DNA from: Victivallales bacterium
GTDB taxonomy: Bacteria; Verrucomicrobiota; Lentisphaeria; Oligosphaerales; Lenti-02
Length of the DNA stretch: 22,957 nucleotides
Assembly (NCBI GenBank): GCA_018648945.1
Contig: JABGQJ010000029.1
Span: forward strand, 1-22,957
Direction of reading: 5' to 3'
The position numbers were made by a program, and so were the translations under genes. This document shows positions 15,279 through 22,957 of the stretch, in pieces. Positions within the stretch are counted from its first letter, which is position 1; every line of letters begins with the position of its first letter. A model generated the notes under the pieces. The model saw only the letters and a program-made list of their open reading frames with translations. It did no database searches and was not told the origin of the DNA.

Positions 15279-16654
15279 TCCGCTCCGACCAGATTCTGAA
15301 CACCGTCAGTATGATCCAGAACGACAATCTGGACGTGCGCACGATCACTATGGGCATCAACCTGCTCGATTGTCGTCACAACGACATCGATGTCTGCTGC
15401 CGCAAGATCGTCACCAAAATCGAGAAGTATGCGGGGGCCCTGGTGGATACCTGCGAGGCGGTCAGCACCGAGTTCGGCGTCCCCATCGTCAACAAGCGCA
15501 TCGCCGTCAGCCCGGCCGCCGATGTGGCCGCCGGGCACCCCCCCGCTGGCTTTGTCGCCATCGCCAAGGCCATGGACCAAGCCGCGCGCTCCGTCAAGAT
15601 CGACTTCATCGGCGGCTATTCTGCCCAGGTCCAGAAGGGCGCCAGCGAAGCCGATCGCGTCCTGATCGAGACGCTGCCCGATGCTATGATGGCCACCCAG
15701 AAGGTCTGCTCCAGCATCAACGTGGCCACCAGCCGCGCCGGCATCAATATGAACATGATCGGGCGGCTCGGGCACGTCCTCAAAGAGATGGCCGAACGCA
15801 GCGCCGACCAGGACGGCTTCGCCTGCGCCAAACTCGTCATCTTCGCCAACCAGCCCGAGGACAACCCCTTCATGGCCGGTGCCTACCATGGCCATGGCGA
15901 GCCGGAGGTGGTGATCAATGTCGGCGTCAGTGGCCCCGGTGTGGTGGCCAGCGCCCTCAAGCGCCGCATCGCCCGCGATGGTGCCGAGAACCTTGGTCTT
16001 GAGGACCTGGCCGAGGAGATCAAGCAGACCAGTTGCCGCGTCACCCGTTGCGGCGAGATCATTGGCCGCGAAGTGGCCCGCCGCATGGGCATCCAGTTCG
16101 GCGTGGTCGACCTTTCCCTGGCCCCGACCCCCAAAGTCGGCGACTCCATCGGCGAGATCCTCCAGATCCTCGGCATGGATGCCATTGGCGCCCCCGGTTC
16201 CACCGCCTGTGTGGCCATGCTCAACGACGCAGTCAAGAAGGGCGGCGCCTTCGCCTCCCAGGCCGTGGGTGGTCTCAGCGGCGCCTTCATTCCCGTCTGC
16301 GAAGACGCGGTTCTGTCCGCTGCCGCCGAATCCGGCGAGCTCACCCTTGAGAAGCTCGAAGCCATGACCTGCGTCTGCTCGGTCGGTCTCGACATGGTCG
16401 CCATCCCCGGCGATACTCCCGCAGAGACGATATCGGCCATGATTGCCGACGAGATGGCGATCGGTATGATCAACAAGAAAACCACCGCCGTCCGCCTCAT
16501 CCCCGTCCCCGGCAAGAAGGCCGGCGAGAAGGTCGTTTTTGGCGGGCTCTTCGGTGAGAGCGCCATCATGCCTGTCCGCAACGCCGGCAAGAGCGCCCGC
16601 TTCATCAACTTCGGCGGCCACATCCCCGCCCCCATCCACAGCCTCAACAACTAG
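15275..16654 (+). CDS. DUF711/UPF0210 family protein (PFL-like fold)
   Basis: This 459-residue protein matches the UPF0210/DUF711 family, called PFL family protein in many annotations because its fold resembles pyruvate formate-lyase; its function is unknown. Recognisable stretches include MIQNDNLDVRTITMGINLLDC near the N-terminus, VPIVNKRIAVSP, SSINVATSRAGINMN, PEVVINVGVSGPGVV, QFGVVDLSLAPTPKVGDSIGEIL, and the C-terminal FGGLFGESAIMPV and RFINFGGHIPAPIHSLNN. It carries no glycyl radical motif. In many genomes this gene follows a small ACT-domain gene (UPF0237); here that partner is missing and ispD takes its place. The GTG start at 15275 overlaps the ispD stop (GTGA), with GGGGAA a few bases upstream. 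Tight coupling suggests equal expression with nadB and ispD. Confidence 0.93.
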   Translation: MIRSDQILNTVSMIQNDNLDVRTITMGINLLDCRHNDIDVCCRKIVTKIEKYAGALVDTCEAVSTEFGVPIVNKRIAVSPAADVAAGHPPAGFVAIAKAMDQAARSVKIDFIGGYSAQVQKGASEADRVLIETLPDAMMATQKVCSSINVATSRAGINMNMIGRLGHVLKEMAERSADQDGFACAKLVIFANQPEDNPFMAGAYHGHGEPEVVINVGVSGPGVVASALKRRIARDGAENLGLEDLAEEIKQTSCRVTRCGEIIGREVARRMGIQFGVVDLSLAPTPKVGDSIGEILQILGMDAIGAPGSTACVAMLNDAVKKGGAFASQAVGGLSGAFIPVCEDAVLSAAAESGELTLEKLEAMTCVCSVGLDMVAIPGDTPAETISAMIADEMAIGMINKKTTAVRLIPVPGKKAGEKVVFGGLFGESAIMPVRNAGKSARFINFGGHIPAPIHSLNN

Positions 16655-16972
16655 GCAGCCGGCACGCGCGGCATGGGAACGGGCGGGGCCAGGACCACGT
16701 GTCCCTGGAGTCTCTCCGCCTATGCGAGCAGTTGCTGGCCCAGCGAAGGCACAACCCATTCAGGGGAGCTCCCGTCGAACGGACACGCGTCTGCGTAGCT
16801 CCATCCTCCTTGACAGACCGGGCTCGCACTGGCACCTTGAAAGTGGGACATAATCTGGTGGGTCGTACCGGAAAGCACTGCGGACGAGATCTCCCAGACC
16901 TTCGCCCGTAACTGGAGTGCGCGGCTCTGCGCGATATGTCCGAGCTGAGCCCACACGCCTCCGGAGACAGCA
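16655..16972. other. Intergenic region before the signalling operon
   Basis: This 318-bp gap holds no supported gene. An imperfect palindrome around CACGTG (CCAGG...CCTGG, 16690-16709) lies 36 nt after the DUF711 stop; it could be a weak terminator or an operator. TTGACA at 16810-16815 and CATAAT at 16849-16854 are seen but are not correctly spaced as one promoter. GGAG at 16963-16966 is the ribosome site of the next gene. Confidence 0.5.
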
Positions 16973-18760
16973 ATGCTGACCACAACCCATGGCGTTCCCC
17001 CCCCTGGCGCGGGCCTCACGGTGGCGAGGGCCTACCCCAGAGCGGGAGGGGGAACACTCGCGACCGTCCTGTTGCTGGTTCTCCTGTGGTGCCCCATGGC
17101 CGTTGCCCAACGACAGGTGCGAGTCGGGGTGTACCAGAACAGTCCGAAAGTCGGCATGTCCGAGTCCGGCGAGGCGCAGGGGATTTTCGTCGATCTTGCC
17201 GAGGCCATCGCGGAGCACGAGGGCTGGACCATCGAATACGTGTTTGGCACGTGGCCAGAGGGGCTTGACCGCTTGGCGGCAGGAGAGATCGACCTGATGC
17301 CCGATGTTGCCTACAGCCAGGCGCGGGAGGAGCTGTATGCCTTCCACCGGGAACCGGTTCTGTCCGACTGGTTCCAGGTCTATACCCGCCGCGGCAGCAA
17401 GATCCGCTCCCTGCTCGACCTGCGCGGGAAGCGAGTGGCCGTACTTGAGCGCTCGATCCAGCAGGAAGCGTTCGAGAACGCGCTTGTTGGTTTCGACGTG
17501 GAGGTGGACCTCGTCCTTTTTCCCGACTACAGCGATGCCTTCGGTGCGGTCGCCGCAGGCAGAACGGATGCCGTGATCACCAACCGCTTCTACGGCACGA
17601 TGCATTCCCGCCGGTTCAAGACTGAGGATACGGCCATCATCTTCAGCCCAACCCGACTCTTCTTTGCGGCTCCCAGGTCGGGACGCGCTGACCTTCTGGC
17701 AGCGATCGACCGGAACCTGTCGCGCCTGAAGGACGATCCGGCTTCCGTCTACTTCGGATCTCTGCGGCGATGGACCTCCGAGGGCATGGCGCCTCGCTTT
17801 CCGGTGTGGCTCATCGGCGTTGCTCTGGCGGCGCTTGGGCTGTTCCTTGCCTTTCTTGCCTGGAGCGTGGTCCTCAAGCGCCAGGTGGCAACGCGCACCC
17901 GCGAGCTTGCCGCGCGGAACGAGGAGAACGCCCGACTCTACACTGAGGTGCAGCAATATGCCGGGCAACTGGAGAAGCGAGTGGCAGAACGCACCGGCGA
18001 ACTGGCGGAGGCCAGCCGGGATCTGCTCCAGGCCAAGGAGACCGCCGAGACGGCGGACCGGCTCAAGTCCGCATTCCTGGCCACCATGTCCCACGAACTG
18101 CGCACGCCGCTGAACTCGATCATTGGCTTCACCGGCATTCTTCTCCAGAAACTGGCTGGGCCGCTGAACGAGGAGCAGGACAAGCAACTGCGCATGGTTC
18201 AGGCCAGTTCCAGACACCTGCTCGAGCTGATCAACGACGTGTTGGACATCTCGAAGATCGAGGCCGAACAGCTCCACGTGGAGCGCGTCCCCTTCGATCT
18301 GTCCGCGTCCGTCGAGCATGTCGTGCAGACCATCGCGCCCGTTGCCGAGAAGCGGGGGCTGTCCCTCAGCCTCGACACCAGTCCCGAAGTCGGCACGCTG
18401 GTCGGCGACAAGCGTCGTGTCGAGCAAGTCCTCATGAACCTGCTGAGCAACGCGGTTAAGTTCACCGAGACCGGTGGCGTCGCCGTGACCTGCACGGTCG
18501 AGGCGGGGGATGTTGTCGTCTCGGTGCGGGACACGGGCATTGGCATCGACTCGGCCGACATTCCCCGGTTGTTCCTTCCCTTCGAGCAGATCGACACCGG
18601 GCTGTCCCGCAAGCACGAGGGGACGGGCCTGGGCCTATCCATCAGCCATCGCCTCGTCGAGCTCATGGGAGGGACCATTGCGGTCGCGAGCCAGTCGGGG
18701 GCTGGCAGTACCTTTACCTTCCGTCTGCCGCTAGCCATCCAGGAGGAGAACCAATCGTGA
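16973..18760 (+). CDS. Transmembrane sensor histidine kinase with periplasmic solute-binding sensor domain
   Basis: The 595-residue kinase has a BvgS-like sensor layout. An N-terminal hydrophobic segment (about 28-46) is a signal or anchor. Residues 47-275 form a family-3 solute-binding domain ([67 protein letters not shown]). A membrane helix lies at about 278-300, followed by a coiled coil at about 305-360. HisKA carries H374 in [14 protein letters not shown]. The ATPase domain shows [10 protein letters not shown] (489-498), DTGIGI (520-525) and GTGLGL (550-555). It probably binds a small extracytoplasmic ligand, such as an amino acid or organic acid, and signals across the membrane. It starts at ATG 16973 with GGAG 6 nt upstream. 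Its stop overlaps the next gene by 4 bp. There is no receiver in this protein. Confidence 0.95.
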   Translation: MLTTTHGVPPPGAGLTVARAYPRAGGGTLATVLLLVLLWCPMAVAQRQVRVGVYQNSPKVGMSESGEAQGIFVDLAEAIAEHEGWTIEYVFGTWPEGLDRLAAGEIDLMPDVAYSQAREELYAFHREPVLSDWFQVYTRRGSKIRSLLDLRGKRVAVLERSIQQEAFENALVGFDVEVDLVLFPDYSDAFGAVAAGRTDAVITNRFYGTMHSRRFKTEDTAIIFSPTRLFFAAPRSGRADLLAAIDRNLSRLKDDPASVYFGSLRRWTSEGMAPRFPVWLIGVALAALGLFLAFLAWSVVLKRQVATRTRELAARNEENARLYTEVQQYAGQLEKRVAERTGELAEASRDLLQAKETAETADRLKSAFLATMSHELRTPLNSIIGFTGILLQKLAGPLNEEQDKQLRMVQASSRHLLELINDVLDISKIEAEQLHVERVPFDLSASVEHVVQTIAPVAEKRGLSLSLDTSPEVGTLVGDKRRVEQVLMNLLSNAVKFTETGGVAVTCTVEAGDVVVSVRDTGIGIDSADIPRLFLPFEQIDTGLSRKHEGTGLGLSISHRLVELMGGTIAVASQSGAGSTFTFRLPLAIQEENQS

Positions 18761-19170
18761 ATCCGCCTGCCATTCTCATCATCGAGGACAATGAACAGAA
18801 TCTCTACCTGATGCGCTTCCTGCTCGAGCAGCACGGCTACCGTGTGCTGACTGCCATGGACGGGCGGGAGGGCATCGAGCTGGCCTTGCAGGCACATCCG
18901 GCCGTGATCCTCCTCGACATCCAATTGCCCTCGATGGACGGCTATGCCGTGGCCAGGGAACTGCGGACCCATGCTGAACTGCGGGCCACGCCCATTGTTG
19001 CGGTCACTTCGTACGCGATGCCTGGCGACCGCGAGAAGTGCTTGGCGGCCGGTGCTACCGACTACATCGAGAAGCCCATTGATCCGGATGCGTTCGTCGG
19101 TCAGATCCGGGCGCATCTGCCGGACATATGCGCCACGGGAGACACCAGGGAAGAGGGAACACACCCATGA
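18757..19170 (+). CDS. Single-domain response regulator, DivK/CheY-like
   Basis: This 137-residue protein is one receiver domain with a short tail. E10-D11 form the acidic pocket, D54 in [11 protein letters not shown] is the phosphoacceptor, T84 is the switch residue in [10 protein letters not shown], and K106 in EKPID is the invariant Lys. The sequence around D54 and the [22 protein letters not shown] stretch is typical of DivK-type shuttles. It has no output domain. GTG 18757 overlaps the stop of the kinase gene (GTGA) and is preceded by a strong AGGAGGAG site, so the two are translationally coupled and should be cognate partners. Its own stop overlaps the hybrid kinase start as ATGA. It may pass phosphate between the two kinases or act on an unknown protein. 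Confidence 0.95.
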   Translation: MNPPAILIIEDNEQNLYLMRFLLEQHGYRVLTAMDGREGIELALQAHPAVILLDIQLPSMDGYAVARELRTHAELRATPIVAVTSYAMPGDREKCLAAGATDYIEKPIDPDAFVGQIRAHLPDICATGDTREEGTHP

Positions 19171-21719
19171 ACACCGCATTGGTCGTCGACGACAAGCAGG
19201 AGAACCTCTACCTGCTCCGAGCCCTGTTTGACGGCAACGGCCTGTCCGTGGTCTGCGCGCGCGACGGAGAGGAAGCGCTTGAACTGGCCCGGACGTCTCC
19301 CCCCAACCTGATCATCAGCGACATCCTGATGCCTGGCATGGACGGATTCGCCTTCTGTCGGGAGTGCAAACAGGATCCGGTGTTGCGGGCCATCCCGTTC
19401 GTATTCTACACGGCCACTTACACGGACCCGCGCGACGAGAAGCTCGCCCTGGAGATGGGTGCCGACCGCTTCCTGGTCAAGCCCCTGGAACCGGATGTGC
19501 TCATGGAGGAGGTCCAAGCTGTTCTGGGGCAAGTTAACACCTGCTCCGCTCCCGTCCCTGCCGAAGCCGACGAGGTCGTGATGCGTCAGTACAACCAGGC
19601 GCTCGTGCGCAAACTGGAGGACAAGCTGACGCAACTCGATACGGCCTTGTGCCAGCGCGACGAAAGCGAGGGCAGGCTGCACCATCTGAACGCCGTGCTG
19701 GGGGCCATCCGCTCAGTCAACCAACTGATCGTGAGGGAGAAGCGCCCCCGGCAACTCATCGAGGAAACATGTGCCGTGCTGACGGCGACTCCGGGCTTCC
19801 ACGCGGTCTGGTTGGTGGTGTCCGGCAAAGGCGACGAGCCCCCGCTGGCCGCGCAACGAGGCTTCGAGCAGGCCTTGTTCGAGCAGTTCCTGGCCACCAT
19901 CCGGAATGGTGAATGGCCAGCCTGCTGCCATACCGCCGAGGAACACCCCGCAGCGGTGGCCTTTGCGAGCCGTCGAACCGAGTGTGCCCCATGCCCGTTG
20001 GCGAGTGCCCGGGGGGATGCCTTGGGGGTTGGCGTCCAGTTGATCCACGAGGGGCATTTCTTTGGTTGCCTGGGCGTCTCGGTCGCCGCGGAGTTCGCCG
20101 GGATCGAGGAGGAGAGTTCGTTGCTTGAGGAGGTCGCCGGCGACATCGCCTTCGCCTTGCACACGATCCGGGCCGACAGCGTGCGTCAGGAATCCGAACA
20201 GGCGTTGTCGGCCATCTTCGCCAAGGTGCGGGATGGCATCATGCTTGTCGATGGTTGCACCCGTCGCTTCCTGCGCGTCAACCCGGCCATTTGCCGTATG
20301 CTCGGTTACAGCGAGCCCGAAATCCTAAAGCTCTCGGTGCCCGACATCCATCCGGCGGAGAGCCTGGAGCACGTGAGCGAGGTGTTCGCCAAGCAGCTCC
20401 GTGGCGAGGAGTCCTTGGCGAGAGACATTCCCGTTCTCCGGAAGGACGGCAGCGTATTCCTGGCTGATATCAATGCGACCGTGCTGGAGTCGTCGGGCCG
20501 CAGCTGCGTTCTTGGTGTCTTCCGAGACATGACCGAGCGCCAACAGGCCGAAGAGGAGAAGGAGACGCTCCAGGCGCAGCTGAACCAGGCCCAGAAGATG
20601 GAGTCGATCGGGCGTCTGGCTGGCGGCGTGGCCCACGACTTTAACAATATGCTCAGCGTCATCCTGGGTCATGCCGAATTGGCACTGGAGGGCATCCCCC
20701 CCGGGCAGCCCCTTGCCGAGGATCTGACGGAGATCTACCAGGCCGCCCGGCGGTCCGCCGATCTCACCCGCCAGTTGCTGGCTTTTTCCCGCACGCAGGC
20801 GATCGATCCCAAGGTGCTGGACCTCGACCAGGCGGTCGGGGGCATGCTCAAGATGCTGGGGCGGCTCATTGGCGAGGACATCCACTTGGCATGGGTTCCA
20901 GGGGAGGACACCTGGCCGGTACGGATAGACCCCACGCAGGTGGATCAGATCCTGGTCAACCTCTGCGTCAACGCCCGGGACGCGATCACCGGCGTGGGCA
21001 GACTCATGATCGAGACCGCGAACGTGGCGTTCGACGAAACCCATTGCGCCATGCACCCCGGCTACGTGCCGGGAGAGTATGTCCTGCTCGCGGTCAGCGA
21101 CGACGGCAGCGGCATGGACAAGGAGATCCTGGGGAAGCTGTTCGAACCGTTCTTCACGACCAAGGAATTGGGCAAGGGAACCGGCCTGGGCTTGGCCACC
21201 GTCTACGGCATCGTCAAGCAGAACAACGGGTTCATCAACGTATACAGCGAACCGGGGCAGGGCACGACCTTCAGGATCCACCTCCCGCGTACCGATGAGT
21301 CGGGACCAAGACTCCAGGGGCATCTTCCTGCCCCCACTCCGCGGGGGAACGAGACCATCCTGCTCGTGGAAGACGAACCGGCCATCCTGCGGATGACCGC
21401 GTCAATGCTCAAGCGCCAGGGATACACCGTGCTGTCGACGGACAGCCCGAGCGAGGCGATACGCTTGGCGGAGAGCCATCCTGGCGACATCCAGTTGCTC
21501 GTGACCGATCTGGTCATGCCCGGGATGGGCGGCAGAGAGTTGGCCGCCACGCTGCATCTGCACTACCCCGCGCTGCGCATCCTCTTCATGTCCGGCTACA
21601 TGGCCAACATGCTCGCCCTTCGGCAGGTGCTTGACGAGGGTGCGGTGTTCCTTGGCAAGCCCTTCTCCATCAAGGAATTGATCGACACGGTCCGGAAGGC
21701 GCTGGGAGCGGAATCCTGA
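19167..21719 (+). CDS. Hybrid histidine kinase: REC-GAF-PAS-HisKA-HATPase-REC
   Basis: The 850-residue cytoplasmic protein has two receivers and one kinase core. The first REC is at about 1-122 (D8-D9, D52 in [12 protein letters not shown]105). A coiled linker precedes a GAF-like domain at about 172-335, which holds a Cys-rich patch (PACCH and TECAPCP, 251-276). A PAS domain covers about 345-455 and ends in [10 protein letters not shown]. The H box [12 protein letters not shown] has H490, the NtrB/hybrid-type core. [10 protein letters not shown] (N602), DDGSGM (645-650) and [15 protein letters not shown] follow. The last REC is at about 729-846 (D781, S809, K831). ATG 19167 overlaps the preceding stop; a longer frame from 19128 has no support. 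With no output domain it likely forms a phosphorelay with its two neighbours. Confidence 0.95.
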   Translation: MNTALVVDDKQENLYLLRALFDGNGLSVVCARDGEEALELARTSPPNLIISDILMPGMDGFAFCRECKQDPVLRAIPFVFYTATYTDPRDEKLALEMGADRFLVKPLEPDVLMEEVQAVLGQVNTCSAPVPAEADEVVMRQYNQALVRKLEDKLTQLDTALCQRDESEGRLHHLNAVLGAIRSVNQLIVREKRPRQLIEETCAVLTATPGFHAVWLVVSGKGDEPPLAAQRGFEQALFEQFLATIRNGEWPACCHTAEEHPAAVAFASRRTECAPCPLASARGDALGVGVQLIHEGHFFGCLGVSVAAEFAGIEEESSLLEEVAGDIAFALHTIRADSVRQESEQALSAIFAKVRDGIMLVDGCTRRFLRVNPAICRMLGYSEPEILKLSVPDIHPAESLEHVSEVFAKQLRGEESLARDIPVLRKDGSVFLADINATVLESSGRSCVLGVFRDMTERQQAEEEKETLQAQLNQAQKMESIGRLAGGVAHDFNNMLSVILGHAELALEGIPPGQPLAEDLTEIYQAARRSADLTRQLLAFSRTQAIDPKVLDLDQAVGGMLKMLGRLIGEDIHLAWVPGEDTWPVRIDPTQVDQILVNLCVNARDAITGVGRLMIETANVAFDETHCAMHPGYVPGEYVLLAVSDDGSGMDKEILGKLFEPFFTTKELGKGTGLGLATVYGIVKQNNGFINVYSEPGQGTTFRIHLPRTDESGPRLQGHLPAPTPRGNETILLVEDEPAILRMTASMLKRQGYTVLSTDSPSEAIRLAESHPGDIQLLVTDLVMPGMGGRELAATLHLHYPALRILFMSGYMANMLALRQVLDEGAVFLGKPFSIKELIDTVRKALGAES

Positions 21720-22070
21720 TTCTCCAGCCCGGCTGCTCTCATTCGATGACCAGCCAGCCAGCAGCCCACTGCCCCTCAGCGTCCCTGGCGGAAGGCTGGT
21801 TGAGAGAAGCGTGTCTACCCCGGACCAGCACGCATGGTGGCCTAGCCTGGACCGACCATAGGCGGCCTAGTTCGAACCGACCGGTGACACAGGTCGAGTA
21901 AGGGAAGCCGGGCGGCGGAGGCACTGGTCCCCTCAAGCTGGGCCCCGCTTTGTCTCGACCGTCGATCTGCGTGAAGCCGGTGTTTCCAGCCTGCACGTCT
22001 GGCATTGGGAGGGAAGTGGGCCAGTGTATTGCGTTTGGCCCGCATGATTGCCAGTACGTTGGAATCTGGA
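21720..22070. other. Intergenic region before the AAA+ gene
   Basis: No gene is supported in these 351 bp. GGCTGCT (21731-21737) and AGCAGCC (21760-21766) could pair as a weak stem just after the hybrid kinase stop, without a T-run. A 25-nt-period direct repeat lies at 21839-21882. No clear promoter or ribosome site stands out; the AAA+ gene has only GGA a few bases before its ATG. Confidence 0.5.
21839..21882. repeat. Imperfect direct repeat, two units at 25-nt spacing
   Basis: GGCCTAG-N3-GGACCGACC at 21839 is followed by GGCCTAG-N3-GAACCGACC at 21864. The units agree at 15 of 16 fixed positions. Two sites about 2.5 helical turns apart upstream of a gene could be operator half-sites. Confidence 0.5.
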
Positions 22071-22955
22071 ATGAGTACCCAAGAAACCATCGATCAGTTC
22101 AAGGTCGCTTTTGCCCCCAACTACATTCCCCAAGGGAACGAGGAGGAGGTCTTCCGCACCACCTTTGCCACCCACATCCCCCTGATCATCAAGGGCCCCA
22201 CAGGCTGTGGCAAGACGCGCTTCATCGAGCACATGGCCCATGCGCTGGATCTACCTTTGGTGACCGTTTCGTGTCACGAGGACCTAACCGCTGCCGACCT
22301 GGTGGGGCGCTATCTCTTCAAGGACGACCAGACCGTTTGGCAGGATGGGCCGCTGACCATGGCCGTCCGTTATGGCGGCATCTGCTACCTGGACGAGATC
22401 GTCGAAGCGCGCAAGGACACGACCGTCATCATCCACTCCCTCACCGACGACCGGCGCATCCTCTACATCGACAAGACTGGCGAAGTCGTCCGCGCCCACC
22501 CCAGCTTCATGGTCGTGCTCAGCTACAACCCCGGCTACCAGAGCATCGTCAAGGATCTCAAGCACTCCACCAAGCAACGCTTCGCCAGCCTGATCTTCGA
22601 CCACCCGACCGTGCCGGTGGAAACCCGGATCATCGCCTCGGAGACCGGGCTCGACGAGGATATGAGTGGCCGTCTGGCCGAGATGGGCGAGAAGATCCGT
22701 GAACTGAAGGGCTTCGGCCTGGAGGAGGGGGTCAGTACTCGTCTGCTGGTCTACGTCGGACGCCTTGTCAAGGGCGGCCTGTCCATGACCGAGGCCTGCT
22801 CGGTAGCCATCAGCCAGACCCTGAGCGAGGAGCCGGATATCCACGAGGCCATCGCCAGCATCGTGGCGCTCTACTTCGGCGACTTGCTGGGGGAAGAGGA
22901 TCCACCACGAAGGCACGAAGGACACGAAGAGGAGAGAGGAGAAGACTCGGAGTGA
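22071..22955 (+). CDS. AAA+ ATPase of the CbbQ/NirQ/NorQ/GpvN (MoxR-like) family
   Basis: This 294-residue ATPase has Walker A GPTGCGKT (42-49), Walker B ICYLDE (104-109), sensor 1 in SYNPGYQ (N153), the LKHSTKQRFASLIFDHP stretch (163-179) typical of this family, and STRLL (222-226) in the sensor 2 region. Members work with a VWA-domain protein (CbbO/NorD type) to activate or insert metals into target enzymes such as Rubisco or nitric oxide reductase. The partner would be expected just downstream, outside the window, so the target is unknown. ATG 22071 is preferred over the upstream 22005 because homology begins there; no good ribosome site is seen. Residues 279-294 (PRRHEGHEEERGEDSE) are not family sequence and come from a tandem DNA repeat. 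Confidence 0.93.
   Translation: MSTQETIDQFKVAFAPNYIPQGNEEEVFRTTFATHIPLIIKGPTGCGKTRFIEHMAHALDLPLVTVSCHEDLTAADLVGRYLFKDDQTVWQDGPLTMAVRYGGICYLDEIVEARKDTTVIIHSLTDDRRILYIDKTGEVVRAHPSFMVVLSYNPGYQSIVKDLKHSTKQRFASLIFDHPTVPVETRIIASETGLDEDMSGRLAEMGEKIRELKGFGLEEGVSTRLLVYVGRLVKGGLSMTEACSVAISQTLSEEPDIHEAIASIVALYFGDLLGEEDPPRRHEGHEEERGEDSE
22906..22930. repeat. CACGAAGG tandem repeat at the 3' end of the AAA+ gene
   Basis: CACGAAGG occurs at 22906 and 22914, and CACGAAGA at 22923 after one extra A. A purine-rich GAGAGAGGAGAAG run follows. The repeat lies inside the coding frame and supplies the HEGHEE-type tail and the stop context. Confidence 0.8.
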
Positions 22956-22957
22956 AG

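Noticed and set aside
15248..16759. Long minus-strand open frame (503 codons) opposite DUF711
   Set aside because: The plus strand encodes a conserved DUF711 protein with normal overlaps to ispD. The antisense translation is Gly/Asp/His-rich filler typical of high-GC shadows. The similar 503-codon frame opposite nadB is rejected for the same reason.
16810..16854. TTGACA with CATAAT as a promoter for the signalling operon
   Set aside because: The spacing between the two boxes is 33 nt, far from the 16-18 nt needed. A TTGAAA closer by is only 6 nt from CATAAT.
16760..18616. Minus-strand open frame (618 codons) opposite the membrane kinase
   Set aside because: It is a GC-driven shadow. The plus strand carries full sensor, membrane and kinase signatures and a good ribosome site.
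1..22957. CRISPR arrays, tRNA and rRNA genes
   Set aside because: No regularly spaced repeats with unique spacers, no cloverleaf with a conserved T-loop, and no rRNA-like stretch were seen. The short tandem repeats have no spacers.

Overview
This is a GC-rich bacterial chromosomal segment. Its bacterial nature is clear from the RF2 gene with a programmed +1 frameshift, Shine-Dalgarno sites of the AGGAG type, and typical nadB, ispD and tkt genes. Several products carry signal peptides or membrane segments. A glycyl radical enzyme and a DUF711 protein fit a lineage with an anaerobic or facultative life. The genus cannot be named from the sequence. Short 8-9 nt tandem repeats of a kind I recall from environmental (PVC-like and candidate-phylum) genomes hint at a poorly cultured lineage; that is only an impression.

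Left third (1-7407, all minus strand, read right to left): prfB (release factor 2, frameshifted) - tkt (transketolase) - an orphan glycyl radical enzyme - a secreted protein of unknown function - a secreted TPR-like protein that runs off the left edge. The first four are closely spaced and look like one transcription unit. The short gap between prfB and the next plus-strand gene is a divergent promoter region.

Middle (7652-12918): a HAD phosphatase and a small membrane protein of the small multidrug export family (plus strand) are followed by a decayed ISL3-type transposase (minus). Next comes a single-domain response regulator (minus) with its own terminator, divergent from a soluble GAF histidine kinase (plus) whose 445 bp leader can fold strongly. 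The gap after the kinase holds debris: a 9-nt tandem repeat, a trace of a Gfo/Idh/MocA oxidoreductase, and a second copy of the 5' end of the transposase element.

Right (12919-22957, plus strand): nadB, ispD and a DUF711/UPF0210 gene overlap by 4 bp at each joint and should be translationally coupled. Then follows a three-gene signalling operon, again with 4-bp overlaps: a transmembrane kinase with a periplasmic solute-binding-type sensor, a lone receiver protein, and a REC-GAF-PAS-kinase-REC hybrid. No DNA-binding or enzymatic output domain appears in any of the five signalling genes of the window. The last gene is a NorQ/CbbQ-type AAA+ ATPase whose C-terminal tail is encoded by a CACGAAGG tandem repeat; its usual VWA-domain partner would lie beyond the right edge.
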